Below the pieces are notes generated by a model. It saw only the letters and a program-made list of their open reading frames with translations. It was not told the origin of the DNA and ran no database searches. This document shows, piece after piece, positions 32,413 through 40,811 of a stretch of 64,000 nucleotides of DNA. A program made the position numbers and the translations under genes. The stretch's first letter is position 1. The number at the start of each line of letters is the position of its first letter. This stretch comes from Kaistia defluvii (GTDB taxonomy: Bacteria > Pseudomonadota > Alphaproteobacteria > Rhizobiales > Kaistiaceae): contig NZ_JBEPSM010000001.1 of NCBI RefSeq assembly GCF_040548815.1, positions 1,302,001 through 1,366,000 on the forward strand, in the 5' to 3' direction.

Positions 32413-33783
32413 TTGACCGATCTCCGCCACAAGACGATCGCCGGCACCTTCTGCCATGCGCCGATATTGGGCGAGATCGAGATCCTGAGGGACGCGCTGG
32501 TCGAGATCGACGGTGAGGGCCGGATCGCCAAGGTGGTAGCCGCCGGCAGCGCCGCCCATGCCGAGACACGCGCAGCGGCGGAGGCGGCGGGAACGCTCGT
32601 CGTCGCGCCGCCGCGCAGCTACATCCTGCCCGGCTTCGTCGATCTGCATATCCACGCGCCGCAATACCCGCAGCTCGGCAAGGCGCTCGACGTGCCGCTC
32701 GAGGTATGGCTGCAGCAGCACACCTTCCCGCTCGAGGCGCGCTATGCCAACCTCGCCTTCGCCAAGCGCCACTATTCCGCGCTGGTCGACGACCTGATCG
32801 CCAATGGCACGACGACGGCGCTCTATTTCGCCACCCAGCACGTCGAAGCCTCGAAGGCGCTGGTCGACATCTGCCTGGAAAAGGGCCAGCGCGCTTTGGT
32901 CGGCAAGGTGGCGATGGATAATCCGGCCGAATGCCCCGACTATTACCGCGATAGCTCGGCTGAAGCAGGCATCGCCGGCACGAAAGCGCTGATCGACTAT
33001 GTGGCCGCCCACCCGGAAAACCACGGCCTCGTCCATCCCGTGATCACGCCGCGCTTCGTGCCATCCTGCACCGATCCGATGCTCGAAGGCCTCGGCGAAC
33101 TCGCGCGCGAATGCGGCTGCCACGTCCAGACGCATTGCTCGGAGAGCGACTGGGCACATGGCTATGTGCTCGACCGCTTCGGCCGCACCGACGCAGAGAC
33201 GCTAGACCGCTTCGGGCTGATGACGCGCCGGACCGTCCTGGCGCATTCGAATTTTCTGACCGACGGCGACATGGACCTGATCCAGGCATGCGGCGCCGGC
33301 GTCGCCCATTGCCCGCTCTCCAACGCCTATTTCGCCAATTCGGTGTTCCCGCTCCGCGCTGCCCTGGCGAAGGGCGTGCGCGTCGGCCTCGGCACCGACA
33401 TTTCCGGGGGCCCGACCGCCTCGATGATCGAGGCGCAGCGCATGGCCATCGCCGCCTCGCGCATGCTGGAAACCGGCGTCGACCCCGCGCTGCCGCAAGG
33501 CGCACGCGGTCGGCCCGGCTCGCGCATCGATTTCGACATCGCCTTCCACCTCGCCACGGCGGGCGGCGGCGACGCGCTCGACCTCCCCGTCGGCCAGTTC
33601 GCGCCCGGCTTCCACTTCGACGCCATCCTCGTCGACCCCGACGCGCCGGGCGGCACGATGCGCATCTGGGACGATATCGACAGCGACGAGGACGCGCTGC
33701 AGAAGATCGTCTACACGGCGTCGAAGGCCAATCTCGCTGCCGTCTGGATCGGCGGCCGCGGCGTCTCGGGAGAGGCCCTCTAG
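32413..33783 (+). CDS. guaD: Guanine deaminase
   Basis: 456 residues, TTG start. It converts guanine to xanthine and ammonia. The guanine-deaminase form of the amidohydrolase motif is clear (PGFVDLHIHAPQYPQLG), followed by QTHCSES, LAHSNFLTD, VAHCPLSN and GLGTDISGGP. It is the last gene of the purine operon that begins with the adenosine-deaminase-family gene, so imported guanine or a demethylated product would be fed to xanthine here. Confidence 0.94.
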   Translation: MTDLRHKTIAGTFCHAPILGEIEILRDALVEIDGEGRIAKVVAAGSAAHAETRAAAEAAGTLVVAPPRSYILPGFVDLHIHAPQYPQLGKALDVPLEVWLQQHTFPLEARYANLAFAKRHYSALVDDLIANGTTTALYFATQHVEASKALVDICLEKGQRALVGKVAMDNPAECPDYYRDSSAEAGIAGTKALIDYVAAHPENHGLVHPVITPRFVPSCTDPMLEGLGELARECGCHVQTHCSESDWAHGYVLDRFGRTDAETLDRFGLMTRRTVLAHSNFLTDGDMDLIQACGAGVAHCPLSNAYFANSVFPLRAALAKGVRVGLGTDISGGPTASMIEAQRMAIAASRMLETGVDPALPQGARGRPGSRIDFDIAFHLATAGGGDALDLPVGQFAPGFHFDAILVDPDAPGGTMRIWDDIDSDEDALQKIVYTASKANLAAVWIGGRGVSGEAL

Positions 33784-33819
33784 GGCAAGACACATCTGCT
33801 TGGATGCAGGCGCTTTCTT

Positions 33820-33846
33820 CACCTCTCCCTGAGGGAGGTGAGAGGC
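33820..33846. repeat. Short family B repeat fragment
   Basis: CTTCACCTCTCCCTGAGGGAGGTGAG, a single hairpin of the B family just after guaD; it may serve as the 3' end of the purine operon mRNA. Confidence 0.5.
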
Positions 33847-34068
33847 CGATTCCACTAATATCGATGTTGCTTCAGCCGCCGCTTCCCAGGGCGCGTCGCC
33901 CGAAACCAGGCGACGCAACAAACGACCCCGATTCCCGCTTGAATTGAAATCGCTTTTCTTTATGCCCATCGGCGGAACGCTAGCTTGGCATCGAATTGCG
34001 GCGACCGGCCGGCGGACCGTTCGCGGTCGCCTCGGCCACCGCGAGCGACGTTCAGAAACTGACGGGGT

Positions 34069-35115
34069 ATGGATATGGGCAAGAAGCTTCTCTCGTTCGC
34101 ACTCGCTGCGAGCCTCACCGCGCTCTCCTCGGGCGCCTTCGCCGAAGGCATCGCCGGCGCACCGGCGCCGTTCGACAAGGGCGGCGTCAAGATCGCCGTC
34201 ATCAGCTTCCTGGGCTCGGGCGACTGGCTGCAGGCTTTCGAAGCCGGCGTGAAGCGTCAGGCCGATGCGCTCGGCGTCGAGGCGAACCTCTCCCAGGCCC
34301 GCAACGACATCAACGCCCAGCGCGAGCTGATCCAGCAGGCGATCAATCTCGGCGTGAAGGGCATCGTCATCAACAATGGCCAGCCCGAAGCGCTGAAGGA
34401 CGTTGCCCAGGCGGCGCTCGACGCCGGCATCCCGGTTGTCGCCTATGACGTCAACCTCGACAACGCCAAGATCCCGCAGATCGAGCAGTCCGATGCCGAC
34501 ATGGCGCGCCTCGTTCTGGAACAGGCCGTCAAGGAACAAGGCGAGACCTTTGACGGCGGCGCCGTCTACGTCTCCGGCTTCGCGCCGCTCGACCGCCGCT
34601 ATGCCGTCTGGAAGGATTTTGGCAAGAAGTATCCGGGCATCAAGGAAGTCGCCACCTGGGGCGTCGTGAACGACAGCGTTCCGGCTTCCGTCGCCGACCA
34701 GACCAAGGCCGTGCTCGCCGCCAACCCGACGCTCTCCGTCGTCTTCACCCCCTGGGACGAGTTCGCCCGCGGCGTGAAGCTCGCCATCGACGAGGCCGGC
34801 GTCGCCGACAAGGTCAAGATCTACGGCGTCGACATCTCGACCTCGGACATCCAGGCCATGCGCGAGCCGAACAGCCCCTGGGTCGCCACCGCCGCCACCA
34901 ACCCGGCCGTCGTCGGCGAAGTCTCGGTGCGCGCTTTGGCCCAGCTGATCGCCGGCCAGGACCCCGGCCACTCGGTGCTGATCCAGCCGACCCTCGTCAC
35001 CAAGCAGACGCTGGTCGACAACGACATCAAGACGATCGAGGAGCTGCAGGAAAAGTTCCCGGCCTTCAAGGACAGCGACGCGGCCAAGAAGGACTGGATC
35101 CCGGCCTCGAAGTAA
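34069..35115 (+). CDS. Sugar ABC transporter substrate-binding protein (LsrB/XylF-like)
   Basis: 348 residues with a Sec signal peptide (cleavage after GAFA, near residue 25) and the Peripla_BP_4 fold (QQAINLGVKGIVINNGQ, VVAYDVNLDN). It is a close paralog of the protein at 43027-44076: both mature ends start with GIAGAPAPFDKGGVK and share VxGFAPLDRR, DEFARGVKLA and SPWVATAATNPAVVGE. It begins an operon with an LVIVD protein, an RbsA-type ATPase and an RbsC-type permease. Substrate unknown; a pentose or its thio-derivative is plausible given the paralog's context. Confidence 0.9.
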   Translation: MDMGKKLLSFALAASLTALSSGAFAEGIAGAPAPFDKGGVKIAVISFLGSGDWLQAFEAGVKRQADALGVEANLSQARNDINAQRELIQQAINLGVKGIVINNGQPEALKDVAQAALDAGIPVVAYDVNLDNAKIPQIEQSDADMARLVLEQAVKEQGETFDGGAVYVSGFAPLDRRYAVWKDFGKKYPGIKEVATWGVVNDSVPASVADQTKAVLAANPTLSVVFTPWDEFARGVKLAIDEAGVADKVKIYGVDISTSDIQAMREPNSPWVATAATNPAVVGEVSVRALAQLIAGQDPGHSVLIQPTLVTKQTLVDNDIKTIEELQEKFPAFKDSDAAKKDWIPASK

Positions 35116-35132
35116 CCTCGGACCACACTCTG

Positions 35133-35219
35133 GCGTCATCGCGGGCTTGACCCGGGATCCATTCAGCCGTGGACGTTCCCGGCTGAATGGATCCCCGCTT
35201 TCGCGGGGATGACGGCGAG
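35133..35219. repeat. Palindromic intergenic repeat, family A, copy 4
   Basis: A compact, nearly perfect copy: GCGTCATCGCGGGCTTGACC, GGGATCCATTCAGCC, then GGCTGAATGGATCCCCGC and GCGGGGATGACGGCG. The two halves are reverse complements around GTGGACGTTCCC. Confidence 0.85.
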
Positions 35220-35256
35220 GGCTATGCATTCCGGATGACCCGGGCCTTTCCAGCAG

Positions 35257-35450
35257 CCCCTCACCCCACCCTCTCCCGCAAGCGGGCGAGGGAGAAGAAA
35301 CGGGCCCAGCAAAGCCTTCCCTTCACCTCTCCCTAAGGGAGAGGGCGACGCACGAAGTGCGGCGGGTGAGGGTTTAGGGAATTATCCGGAGAGGGCGTAA
35401 ACCCTCACCCGGACCTGCGGTCCGACCTCTCCCTCAGGGCGAGGTGAAGA
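35257..35450. repeat. Composite intergenic repeat, family B, copy 4
   Basis: CCCTCACCCCACCCTCTCCCGCAAGCGGGCGAGGG is followed by CTTCACCTCTCCC, GCGGGTGAGGGTTTA, its inverted partner TAAACCCTCACCC, GGACCTGCGGTCC and a closing GGCGAGGTGAAG: a long nested palindrome. Confidence 0.75.
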
Positions 35451-35512
35451 ACGCTTGCCGGGCTCCCTGCCCGGCAACGCCATGATCGACAAACCGAAAA
35501 GCCGACGACACC

Positions 35513-36766
35513 ATGACCCTTCCGACCCCCGACTATGCCAAGAACATTCGCCTGATCGGCCATTCCGACCAGGGCGGGCGGCCGGATGCGTTGCAGGTCA
35601 TGGTGCATCGCGGCTTCGCCTATGTCGCGCATCCCTGGTCGCAGGGCTTTTCCATCATCGACGTGCGCGACCCGAAGAACCCCGGCGAGACCACCTTCAT
35701 TCCCGCGCCGCCCAACACCTGGACGATCCACCTGCAGACGCATGACGATCTGCTGCTGGTCATCCACGCGCGCGACCTGTTCGCCGACGCCGCCTTCGCG
35801 GTCGACGAGAAGGTCTATTACACCAAGTCGGTCGGCGAGACGGTCGGCACGGCCGGCGGCGCGAAGGTATCGCGCAACTGGTCGGCCGGCATGGCGATCT
35901 ACGATATTTCCAGGCCGACAGAACCGCGCCAGATCGGCTTCTTCCCGGTCGAGGGCGTCGGCATCCATCGCATCTGGTATGTCGGCGGCCGCTACGCCTA
36001 TGTCTCGGCGCTCGTCGACGGCTATAGCGACTACATCTTCATGATCGTCGACCTTCAGGACCCAACCCGGCCGGTCGAAGCCGGCCGCTGGTGGATCCCC
36101 GGCATGCATCTGGCCGGTGGCGAAAGCCCAAGCTGGGGCGAAGGTCGGCGCTATGCGCTGCATCACAGCCTGGTCGACGGCGACACCGCCTATGCCTGCT
36201 GGCGCGATGGCGGCCTCTCCATACTCGACATTGCCGACAAGTCGGCGCCGAAACTGATCACGCACAAGAACTGGTCGCCCCCGTTCGGCGGCGGCACCCA
36301 TTCGCCCCTGCCCCTGCCGAAGCGCGACCTGCTGATCGTGGCTGATGAGGCTGTTCTGGATCACGAGGAGGACGGCCGCAAGCGGACCTGGATCTTCGAC
36401 ATAAAGGACAAGGCGAACCCGATCTCGATTTCCACGCTGCCGACGCCGGCCGAGGCCGACTACACGGCCAAGGGCGGCCATTTCGGCCCGCACAATCTGC
36501 ACGAGAACCGGCCCGGCAGCTTCGTCTCCGACACGCTGATCTTTGCCACCTACCAGAATGCCGGCGTACGGGTGTTCGATATTTCCAACCCGTTCGAGCC
36601 GAAGGAGACCGGCGCGCTGGTGCCGGCGGCGCCGGAGCGCATGGTCGACAAGCGGGGAAATCGCCCGCGCGTGATCCAGTCAGCCGATCTCTTCGTCGAC
36701 GCCAACGGGATTATCTACTCGACCGATTACAATGCCGGCTTGGCGATCATGGAGTATGGAGGCTAG
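35513..36766 (+). CDS. LVIVD-repeat beta-propeller protein
   Basis: 417 residues without a clear signal peptide. Repeats of the LVIVD type are visible across the length (FAYVAHPWSQGFSIIDVRDPKNP, MAIYDISRPTEPRQIG, FMIVDLQDPTRPVEAG, LSILDIADKSAPKLI, VRVFDISNPFEPKETG), giving a beta-propeller of probably six or seven blades. Such proteins are found on cell surfaces and in the cytoplasm, with mostly unknown functions. Its place between a sugar-binding protein and its ATPase is unusual and suggests it acts on or binds the imported compound. Confidence 0.85.
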   Translation: MTLPTPDYAKNIRLIGHSDQGGRPDALQVMVHRGFAYVAHPWSQGFSIIDVRDPKNPGETTFIPAPPNTWTIHLQTHDDLLLVIHARDLFADAAFAVDEKVYYTKSVGETVGTAGGAKVSRNWSAGMAIYDISRPTEPRQIGFFPVEGVGIHRIWYVGGRYAYVSALVDGYSDYIFMIVDLQDPTRPVEAGRWWIPGMHLAGGESPSWGEGRRYALHHSLVDGDTAYACWRDGGLSILDIADKSAPKLITHKNWSPPFGGGTHSPLPLPKRDLLIVADEAVLDHEEDGRKRTWIFDIKDKANPISISTLPTPAEADYTAKGGHFGPHNLHENRPGSFVSDTLIFATYQNAGVRVFDISNPFEPKETGALVPAAPERMVDKRGNRPRVIQSADLFVDANGIIYSTDYNAGLAIMEYGG

Positions 36767-36770
36767 GCGC

Positions 36771-36902
36771 GCCTCACCTTTCCCCTCACGGGAGAAGTTG
36801 ACGACGAAGCCGGCGGGTGAGGGTTTACGGCCTCACCGGAAACACCGTAAACCCTCACCCGGCCCTTCGGGCCGACCTCTCCCTCAGGGAGAGGTAAAGA
36901 AG
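36771..36902. repeat. Composite intergenic repeat, family B, copy 5
   Basis: GCGGGTGAGGGTTTACGG and CCGTAAACCCTCACCCGG are inverted, with GGCCCTTCGGGCC and ACCTCTCCCTCAGGGAGAGGT in the right half. It fills the 164-bp gap between the LVIVD gene and the ATPase. Confidence 0.8.
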
Positions 36903-36930
36903 CGGGCCCTGCCCGGAGGCCTCTGACACC

Positions 36931-38478
36931 TTGTCCACCTCTTCTCCGCCCAAGAAAATCGCCGTCTCCGTCACGGGACTGGAAAAGTCGTTCGGCCCGA
37001 CGCGGGCGCTTGCGGGCGCCGATCTCATCGTCGAGGCCGGCGAGATCGTCGCGCTGATGGGGGCCAACGGCGCCGGCAAGTCGACGCTGGTCAAGATCCT
37101 CTCCGGCTCGATCTCCGCCGATGGCGGCACGATCCTGCTGAACGGCAATCAAGTCTCCTTCGCCTCGCCCGGCGAAGCGCAGGCGGCCGGCATCGCCACC
37201 GTGCACCAGGCGACCGATCAGGCGGGCGCTGCGGGACTGACGGTTGCCGAGAACCTGACGCTGAACGAGCTTTGTGGCACCGGCAGCTTCTTCGTCTCGC
37301 CGCGCTCGACCCGCAAGCGGGCCGCCGAGATCGCCGCGCTGATCGATCTCGACCTGCCGCTCGACCGCGACTTTGCCGACCTGCGCCCGGCGGAGCGGCA
37401 GCTGATCGCCATTGCCCGCGCCGTCGCGGCCAAGACCTCCGTGCTGATCCTCGACGAGCCGACCTCCAGCCTGTCCTCGACCGAGGCCGAGCGGTTGTTC
37501 TCCGTGCTGCGGCGGCTGAAGGCGAGCGGCATCGCCATCCTCTATATTTCGCATCGCACCGGCGACCTCGCCGCGATCGCCGATCGCGCCGTCGTGCTGC
37601 GCGGCGGCAAGGTGGTCGCCTCCTTCGCCAAGCCGATCGACTTTTCCGCCGCCGTCGCCGCCATGATCGGCCGCACGCTCGACGCCGCCCTGCATGACGG
37701 CACGGTCTCGAACGCGCCGATCCTCGCCTCCGTCAAGCGGGCGCGCCTCATCCCCGGCGCAAGGCCGTTCGATCTCGACCTCCGCTCCGGCGAAGTCGTG
37801 GCCATCACCGGCACGCTCGGCTCGGGCAAGAGCCGCCTGCTGCGCGCGCTTTTCGGACTGGAGCAACTGGCCGAAGGCGAATTCACGCTCGACGGCAAGC
37901 CGTGGCTCTCGAACGGCCCTGCCCGCTCGATCGAGAATGGCGTGTTCATGGTGGCCGAGGATCGCTGGGCGTCGTCGCTGCTGCCGCCGGAAATTCCCGG
38001 CGCCTCGATTGCCGGTACCATCGCCCTGCCGCATCTGCCGCGCTGGTTCCCGCTGGGCCTGCTGCGCGAGACACGCGAACGCCTGGTCGCGAGCGACGCC
38101 ATTGGCCGCCTTGGCATCAAGGCGCGCGGCCCCGACGATACGCTCGACCAGCTTTCGGGCGGCAACCAGCAGAAGGTCGTCCTAGCGCGCTGGCAGGCGG
38201 CGCCCTGCCGGCTGCTGCTGCTCGACGAACCTTTCCAGGGCGTCGATGTCGGCGCCCGCACCGACCTGATCGCCGCGATCCGCAACAGCCAGTCCGGCTC
38301 GGCGACGCTGATCGCCACCAGCGACACCGAAGAAGCGCTCGAGGTTGCCGACCGCATCCTCGTCATGCGCGACCATTCCCTCTACGAGGCCGACGGTAGT
38401 CATGAATCGCTCGCCGCCGTCATCGGCAGCGTGGAGAGCATCGAGACCCGAGCTGCCGGCACAGGACAAACACCATGA
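36931..38478 (+). CDS. RbsA-type sugar ABC transporter ATP-binding protein
   Basis: 515 residues, TTG start after GGAGG. Two fused nucleotide-binding domains: the first has GANGAGKST and Walker B LILDEPTSS but a degenerate signature (LRPAERQLI); the second has GTLGSGKSRLL, canonical LSGGNQQKVV and LLLDEPFQGVDVG. This is a normal RbsA layout. Its stop overlaps the permease start by four bases. It could serve both paralogous binding proteins (34069 and 43027), since the second has no ATPase of its own nearby. Confidence 0.92.
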   Translation: MSTSSPPKKIAVSVTGLEKSFGPTRALAGADLIVEAGEIVALMGANGAGKSTLVKILSGSISADGGTILLNGNQVSFASPGEAQAAGIATVHQATDQAGAAGLTVAENLTLNELCGTGSFFVSPRSTRKRAAEIAALIDLDLPLDRDFADLRPAERQLIAIARAVAAKTSVLILDEPTSSLSSTEAERLFSVLRRLKASGIAILYISHRTGDLAAIADRAVVLRGGKVVASFAKPIDFSAAVAAMIGRTLDAALHDGTVSNAPILASVKRARLIPGARPFDLDLRSGEVVAITGTLGSGKSRLLRALFGLEQLAEGEFTLDGKPWLSNGPARSIENGVFMVAEDRWASSLLPPEIPGASIAGTIALPHLPRWFPLGLLRETRERLVASDAIGRLGIKARGPDDTLDQLSGGNQQKVVLARWQAAPCRLLLLDEPFQGVDVGARTDLIAAIRNSQSGSATLIATSDTEEALEVADRILVMRDHSLYEADGSHESLAAVIGSVESIETRAAGTGQTP

Positions 38479-39491
38479 CGGATCACGCCACCGCATCGTC
38501 GAAGCCGGCTTCGACCTTTGCCGAGACCGCCCGCAAATATGCGCTGTTCGTGCTGCTGGCGGTGATGCTGGTCGGGTTCTGGTCGGCCCAGCCCGCCTTC
38601 ATCAACTCGGCCAATCTGTTCTCCATCCTGCAGGCGGTCTCCGTCGTCGCCATCCTCGGCGTCGGCGTCTCGATCACCATGTCGGCCGGCGGCTTCGACC
38701 TCTCCGTCGGCAGCGTCGCCGCTTCCTCGGTGATGGCGGCGAGCTACGCCATGGTCGTGCTGCAGATGAACGCCTTCGAGACGCTCGGCCTCGTGCTGCT
38801 GATGGGCGCCTTCATCGGGCTCGTGAACGGCCTGCTGATCGTGCGCGTCGGCGTGCCGGACCTGCTGGCGACGCTCTCGACCATGTTCCTGCTTGCCGGC
38901 CTGCAGCTGATCCCGACCGGCGGCCGCTCGATCACCGCAGGCATGATGCTGCCGAACGGCACCACGGCGGCCGGCGCCTATGATCCGGCCTTCCTGGTCC
39001 TCGGGCGCGGGCGCCTGTTCGATACCGTGCCCTATCCGGTCATCGTCATGGGCATCGTCGCCATCCTTGCCTGGTTCCTGATGGAACGGACGCGCTGGGG
39101 CCGGGTGTTTTACGCGATCGGCGGCAACGAGACGGCAGCCCATCTCGCCGGCGCGCCGACCAAGGCCTATCGGCTCTGGGCCTATGTGCTTTCCGGCACG
39201 CTCGCCTCGCTGGGCGGCCTGATCGTCGCCTCGCGCGTCGGCCGCGGCGACGTCTCGGCCGGCAATTCGCTGCTGCTGGATGCGGTCGCCGCCTCGCTGA
39301 TCGGCTTCGCCGTGCTCGACAAGCGCCGCCCGCATGTGCTCGGAACCGTGCTCGGCGCGATCTTCGTCGGCGTGCTGCTGAACGGTCTGACGATGCTCAA
39401 CGCCCCATATTACACGCAGGACTTCGTCAAGGGCGTCGTGCTCGTCGGCGCGCTGGCGCTGACATTTGGACTGGGGAAGAAGAAGCGCTAG
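38475..39491 (+). CDS. RbsC-type sugar ABC transporter permease
   Basis: 338 residues, hydrophobic, BPD_transp_2 family with the conserved GGFDLSVGSVAASS and FYAIGGNETAAHLAGAPT. It homodimerises to form the channel of this importer. It is the last gene of the operon starting at 34069; no terminator hairpin is evident downstream. Confidence 0.92.
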   Translation: MTDHATASSKPASTFAETARKYALFVLLAVMLVGFWSAQPAFINSANLFSILQAVSVVAILGVGVSITMSAGGFDLSVGSVAASSVMAASYAMVVLQMNAFETLGLVLLMGAFIGLVNGLLIVRVGVPDLLATLSTMFLLAGLQLIPTGGRSITAGMMLPNGTTAAGAYDPAFLVLGRGRLFDTVPYPVIVMGIVAILAWFLMERTRWGRVFYAIGGNETAAHLAGAPTKAYRLWAYVLSGTLASLGGLIVASRVGRGDVSAGNSLLLDAVAASLIGFAVLDKRRPHVLGTVLGAIFVGVLLNGLTMLNAPYYTQDFVKGVVLVGALALTFGLGKKKR

Positions 39492-39675
39492 AGGTCGCTT
39501 CGCGCGCCGGCGGGACGAAGCCCGCTGGCCCCGGCCGCCTTGTTCCGCTATGCAAAATCCGAACGGCGGGTTAGCGGCATTGCGGCCTGCCGGTTGCGGA
39601 TTGGATGCCGTCCGTGTGACCGCGCCGCGTTACGGTGGCGCCGGGCAGGTGCGGTCAGGGATAGGGTCTGAGTCG

Positions 39676-40626
39676 ATGATCATCGTCAGCGCGAGTGACG
39701 ACAATTTCGTCCCCGGACTGCTCAACCTTCTCTATTCGACGCTCTTTCATAACAAGGACGCCGAATTCTACATCATCGATGCCGGGCTGAGCGCGGCGAG
39801 CATCGACCTGATCGCGCGCTTCTCCAGCCGGAACAACATCCGTTCGCAGATCCTGCTGGCCGACAAGTCGCATCTCGCCAGCCTGCCGAAGAACCCCTAC
39901 TGGACGTCGGCCATGTATGCCCGGCTCCTGATCCCGCAATTGCTGCCGCAGCATGACCGGGCCATCTATATCGACGCGGATGCGACCGTCATCTCGGATC
40001 TGTCCGAGCTCTGGTCGATGCCGCTGGACGGCAACCTGCTGGCCGGGGTGCTGGACGGCAGCGTGCACCAGAGCGAACTCGACCATGTGAAGATCGGCAA
40101 TGACCGGTACATCAACTCGGGCGTTCTGGTGTTCGACCTTGCCCAGTGGCGCAAGGAAAACACCGCCCAGAAGGTTGTCGAGTACCTCCTCGCCAACACC
40201 GAGCTGATCTTCCCGGACCAGTCGGCGATCAACGCCGTGGTTCAGGGAAGAGTGAAGTTCCTGGACCGCCGCTGGAATTTCTTCTCGTGGAACTATAAGG
40301 CCATCCCCGGCATCATTCCGGCGATCGTCCACTACACGGGAAACAACAAGCCCTGGCAGAAGCGGCGCGCGCCGCTGGCGGCGATCTACGAGGCCTATCG
40401 CAAGCTCTCCGGCTCCGATTTTCCGCGCCCGCGCGACCTTCCCGAATTCACCAAGGCGCGCCGCACGGTCGTCGGCCTGCTTTCGCTGCGCCCGAAGCAC
40501 TGGAAGATCGTCTATTACACCGCCCGCGCCCGGTCCCAGTTCACGACGCCGCATGTGCGCGAGATCATGGCGAGGGCCTCGCAAGGAAACGAATCCCCCC
40601 GCGAGCCCCGCCCCTGCTCGGACTGA
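39676..40626 (+). CDS. Glycosyltransferase family 8 protein
   Basis: 316 residues from the ATG at 39676, where the GT-A fold begins (MIIVSASDDNFVPGLLNLLYSTL). The metal-binding DxD is in AIYIDADATV, with YINSGVLVFDL, FPDQSAINAV and the C-terminal HYTGNNKPW that completes the GT8 metal site. It transfers a hexose (galactose or glucose) to a glycan acceptor. It has no glycan genes around it and stands alone between an importer and the methionine-salvage genes. Its start has only a weak ribosome-binding site. Confidence 0.88.
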   Translation: MIIVSASDDNFVPGLLNLLYSTLFHNKDAEFYIIDAGLSAASIDLIARFSSRNNIRSQILLADKSHLASLPKNPYWTSAMYARLLIPQLLPQHDRAIYIDADATVISDLSELWSMPLDGNLLAGVLDGSVHQSELDHVKIGNDRYINSGVLVFDLAQWRKENTAQKVVEYLLANTELIFPDQSAINAVVQGRVKFLDRRWNFFSWNYKAIPGIIPAIVHYTGNNKPWQKRRAPLAAIYEAYRKLSGSDFPRPRDLPEFTKARRTVVGLLSLRPKHWKIVYYTARARSQFTTPHVREIMARASQGNESPREPRPCSD

Positions 40627-40728
40627 AGCGGCGAAACGCGGTCCGCCTCAGTGTCTGTCCGTATTACGTGATTGAAGAGTGGAGGCAGTTTAAACCTCCT
40701 CGCTGACGTGGTCTGAATTACCTTCCTT

Positions 40729-40754
40729 CACCTCTCCCTGAGGGAGAGGTAGGT
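40729..40754. repeat. Short family B repeat fragment
   Basis: CTTCACCTCTCCCTGAGGGAGAGGT, single hairpin in the convergent gap between the GT8 and mtnK genes. Confidence 0.5.
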
Positions 40755-40811
40755 GGCCACCGCGGCCCGAGTGGGCTATCGGCATCGCTTTTAGAATTAC
40801 CGGCAAGACCG

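Larger units (their letters stand above)
35116..35512. other. 397-bp spacer filled with repeats
   Basis: Between the binding protein and the LVIVD gene lie repeat A4 (35133-35219) and a composite B repeat (35257-35450). No ORF is credible here. The repeats may separate high expression of the binding protein from lower expression of the remaining operon. Confidence 0.7.
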
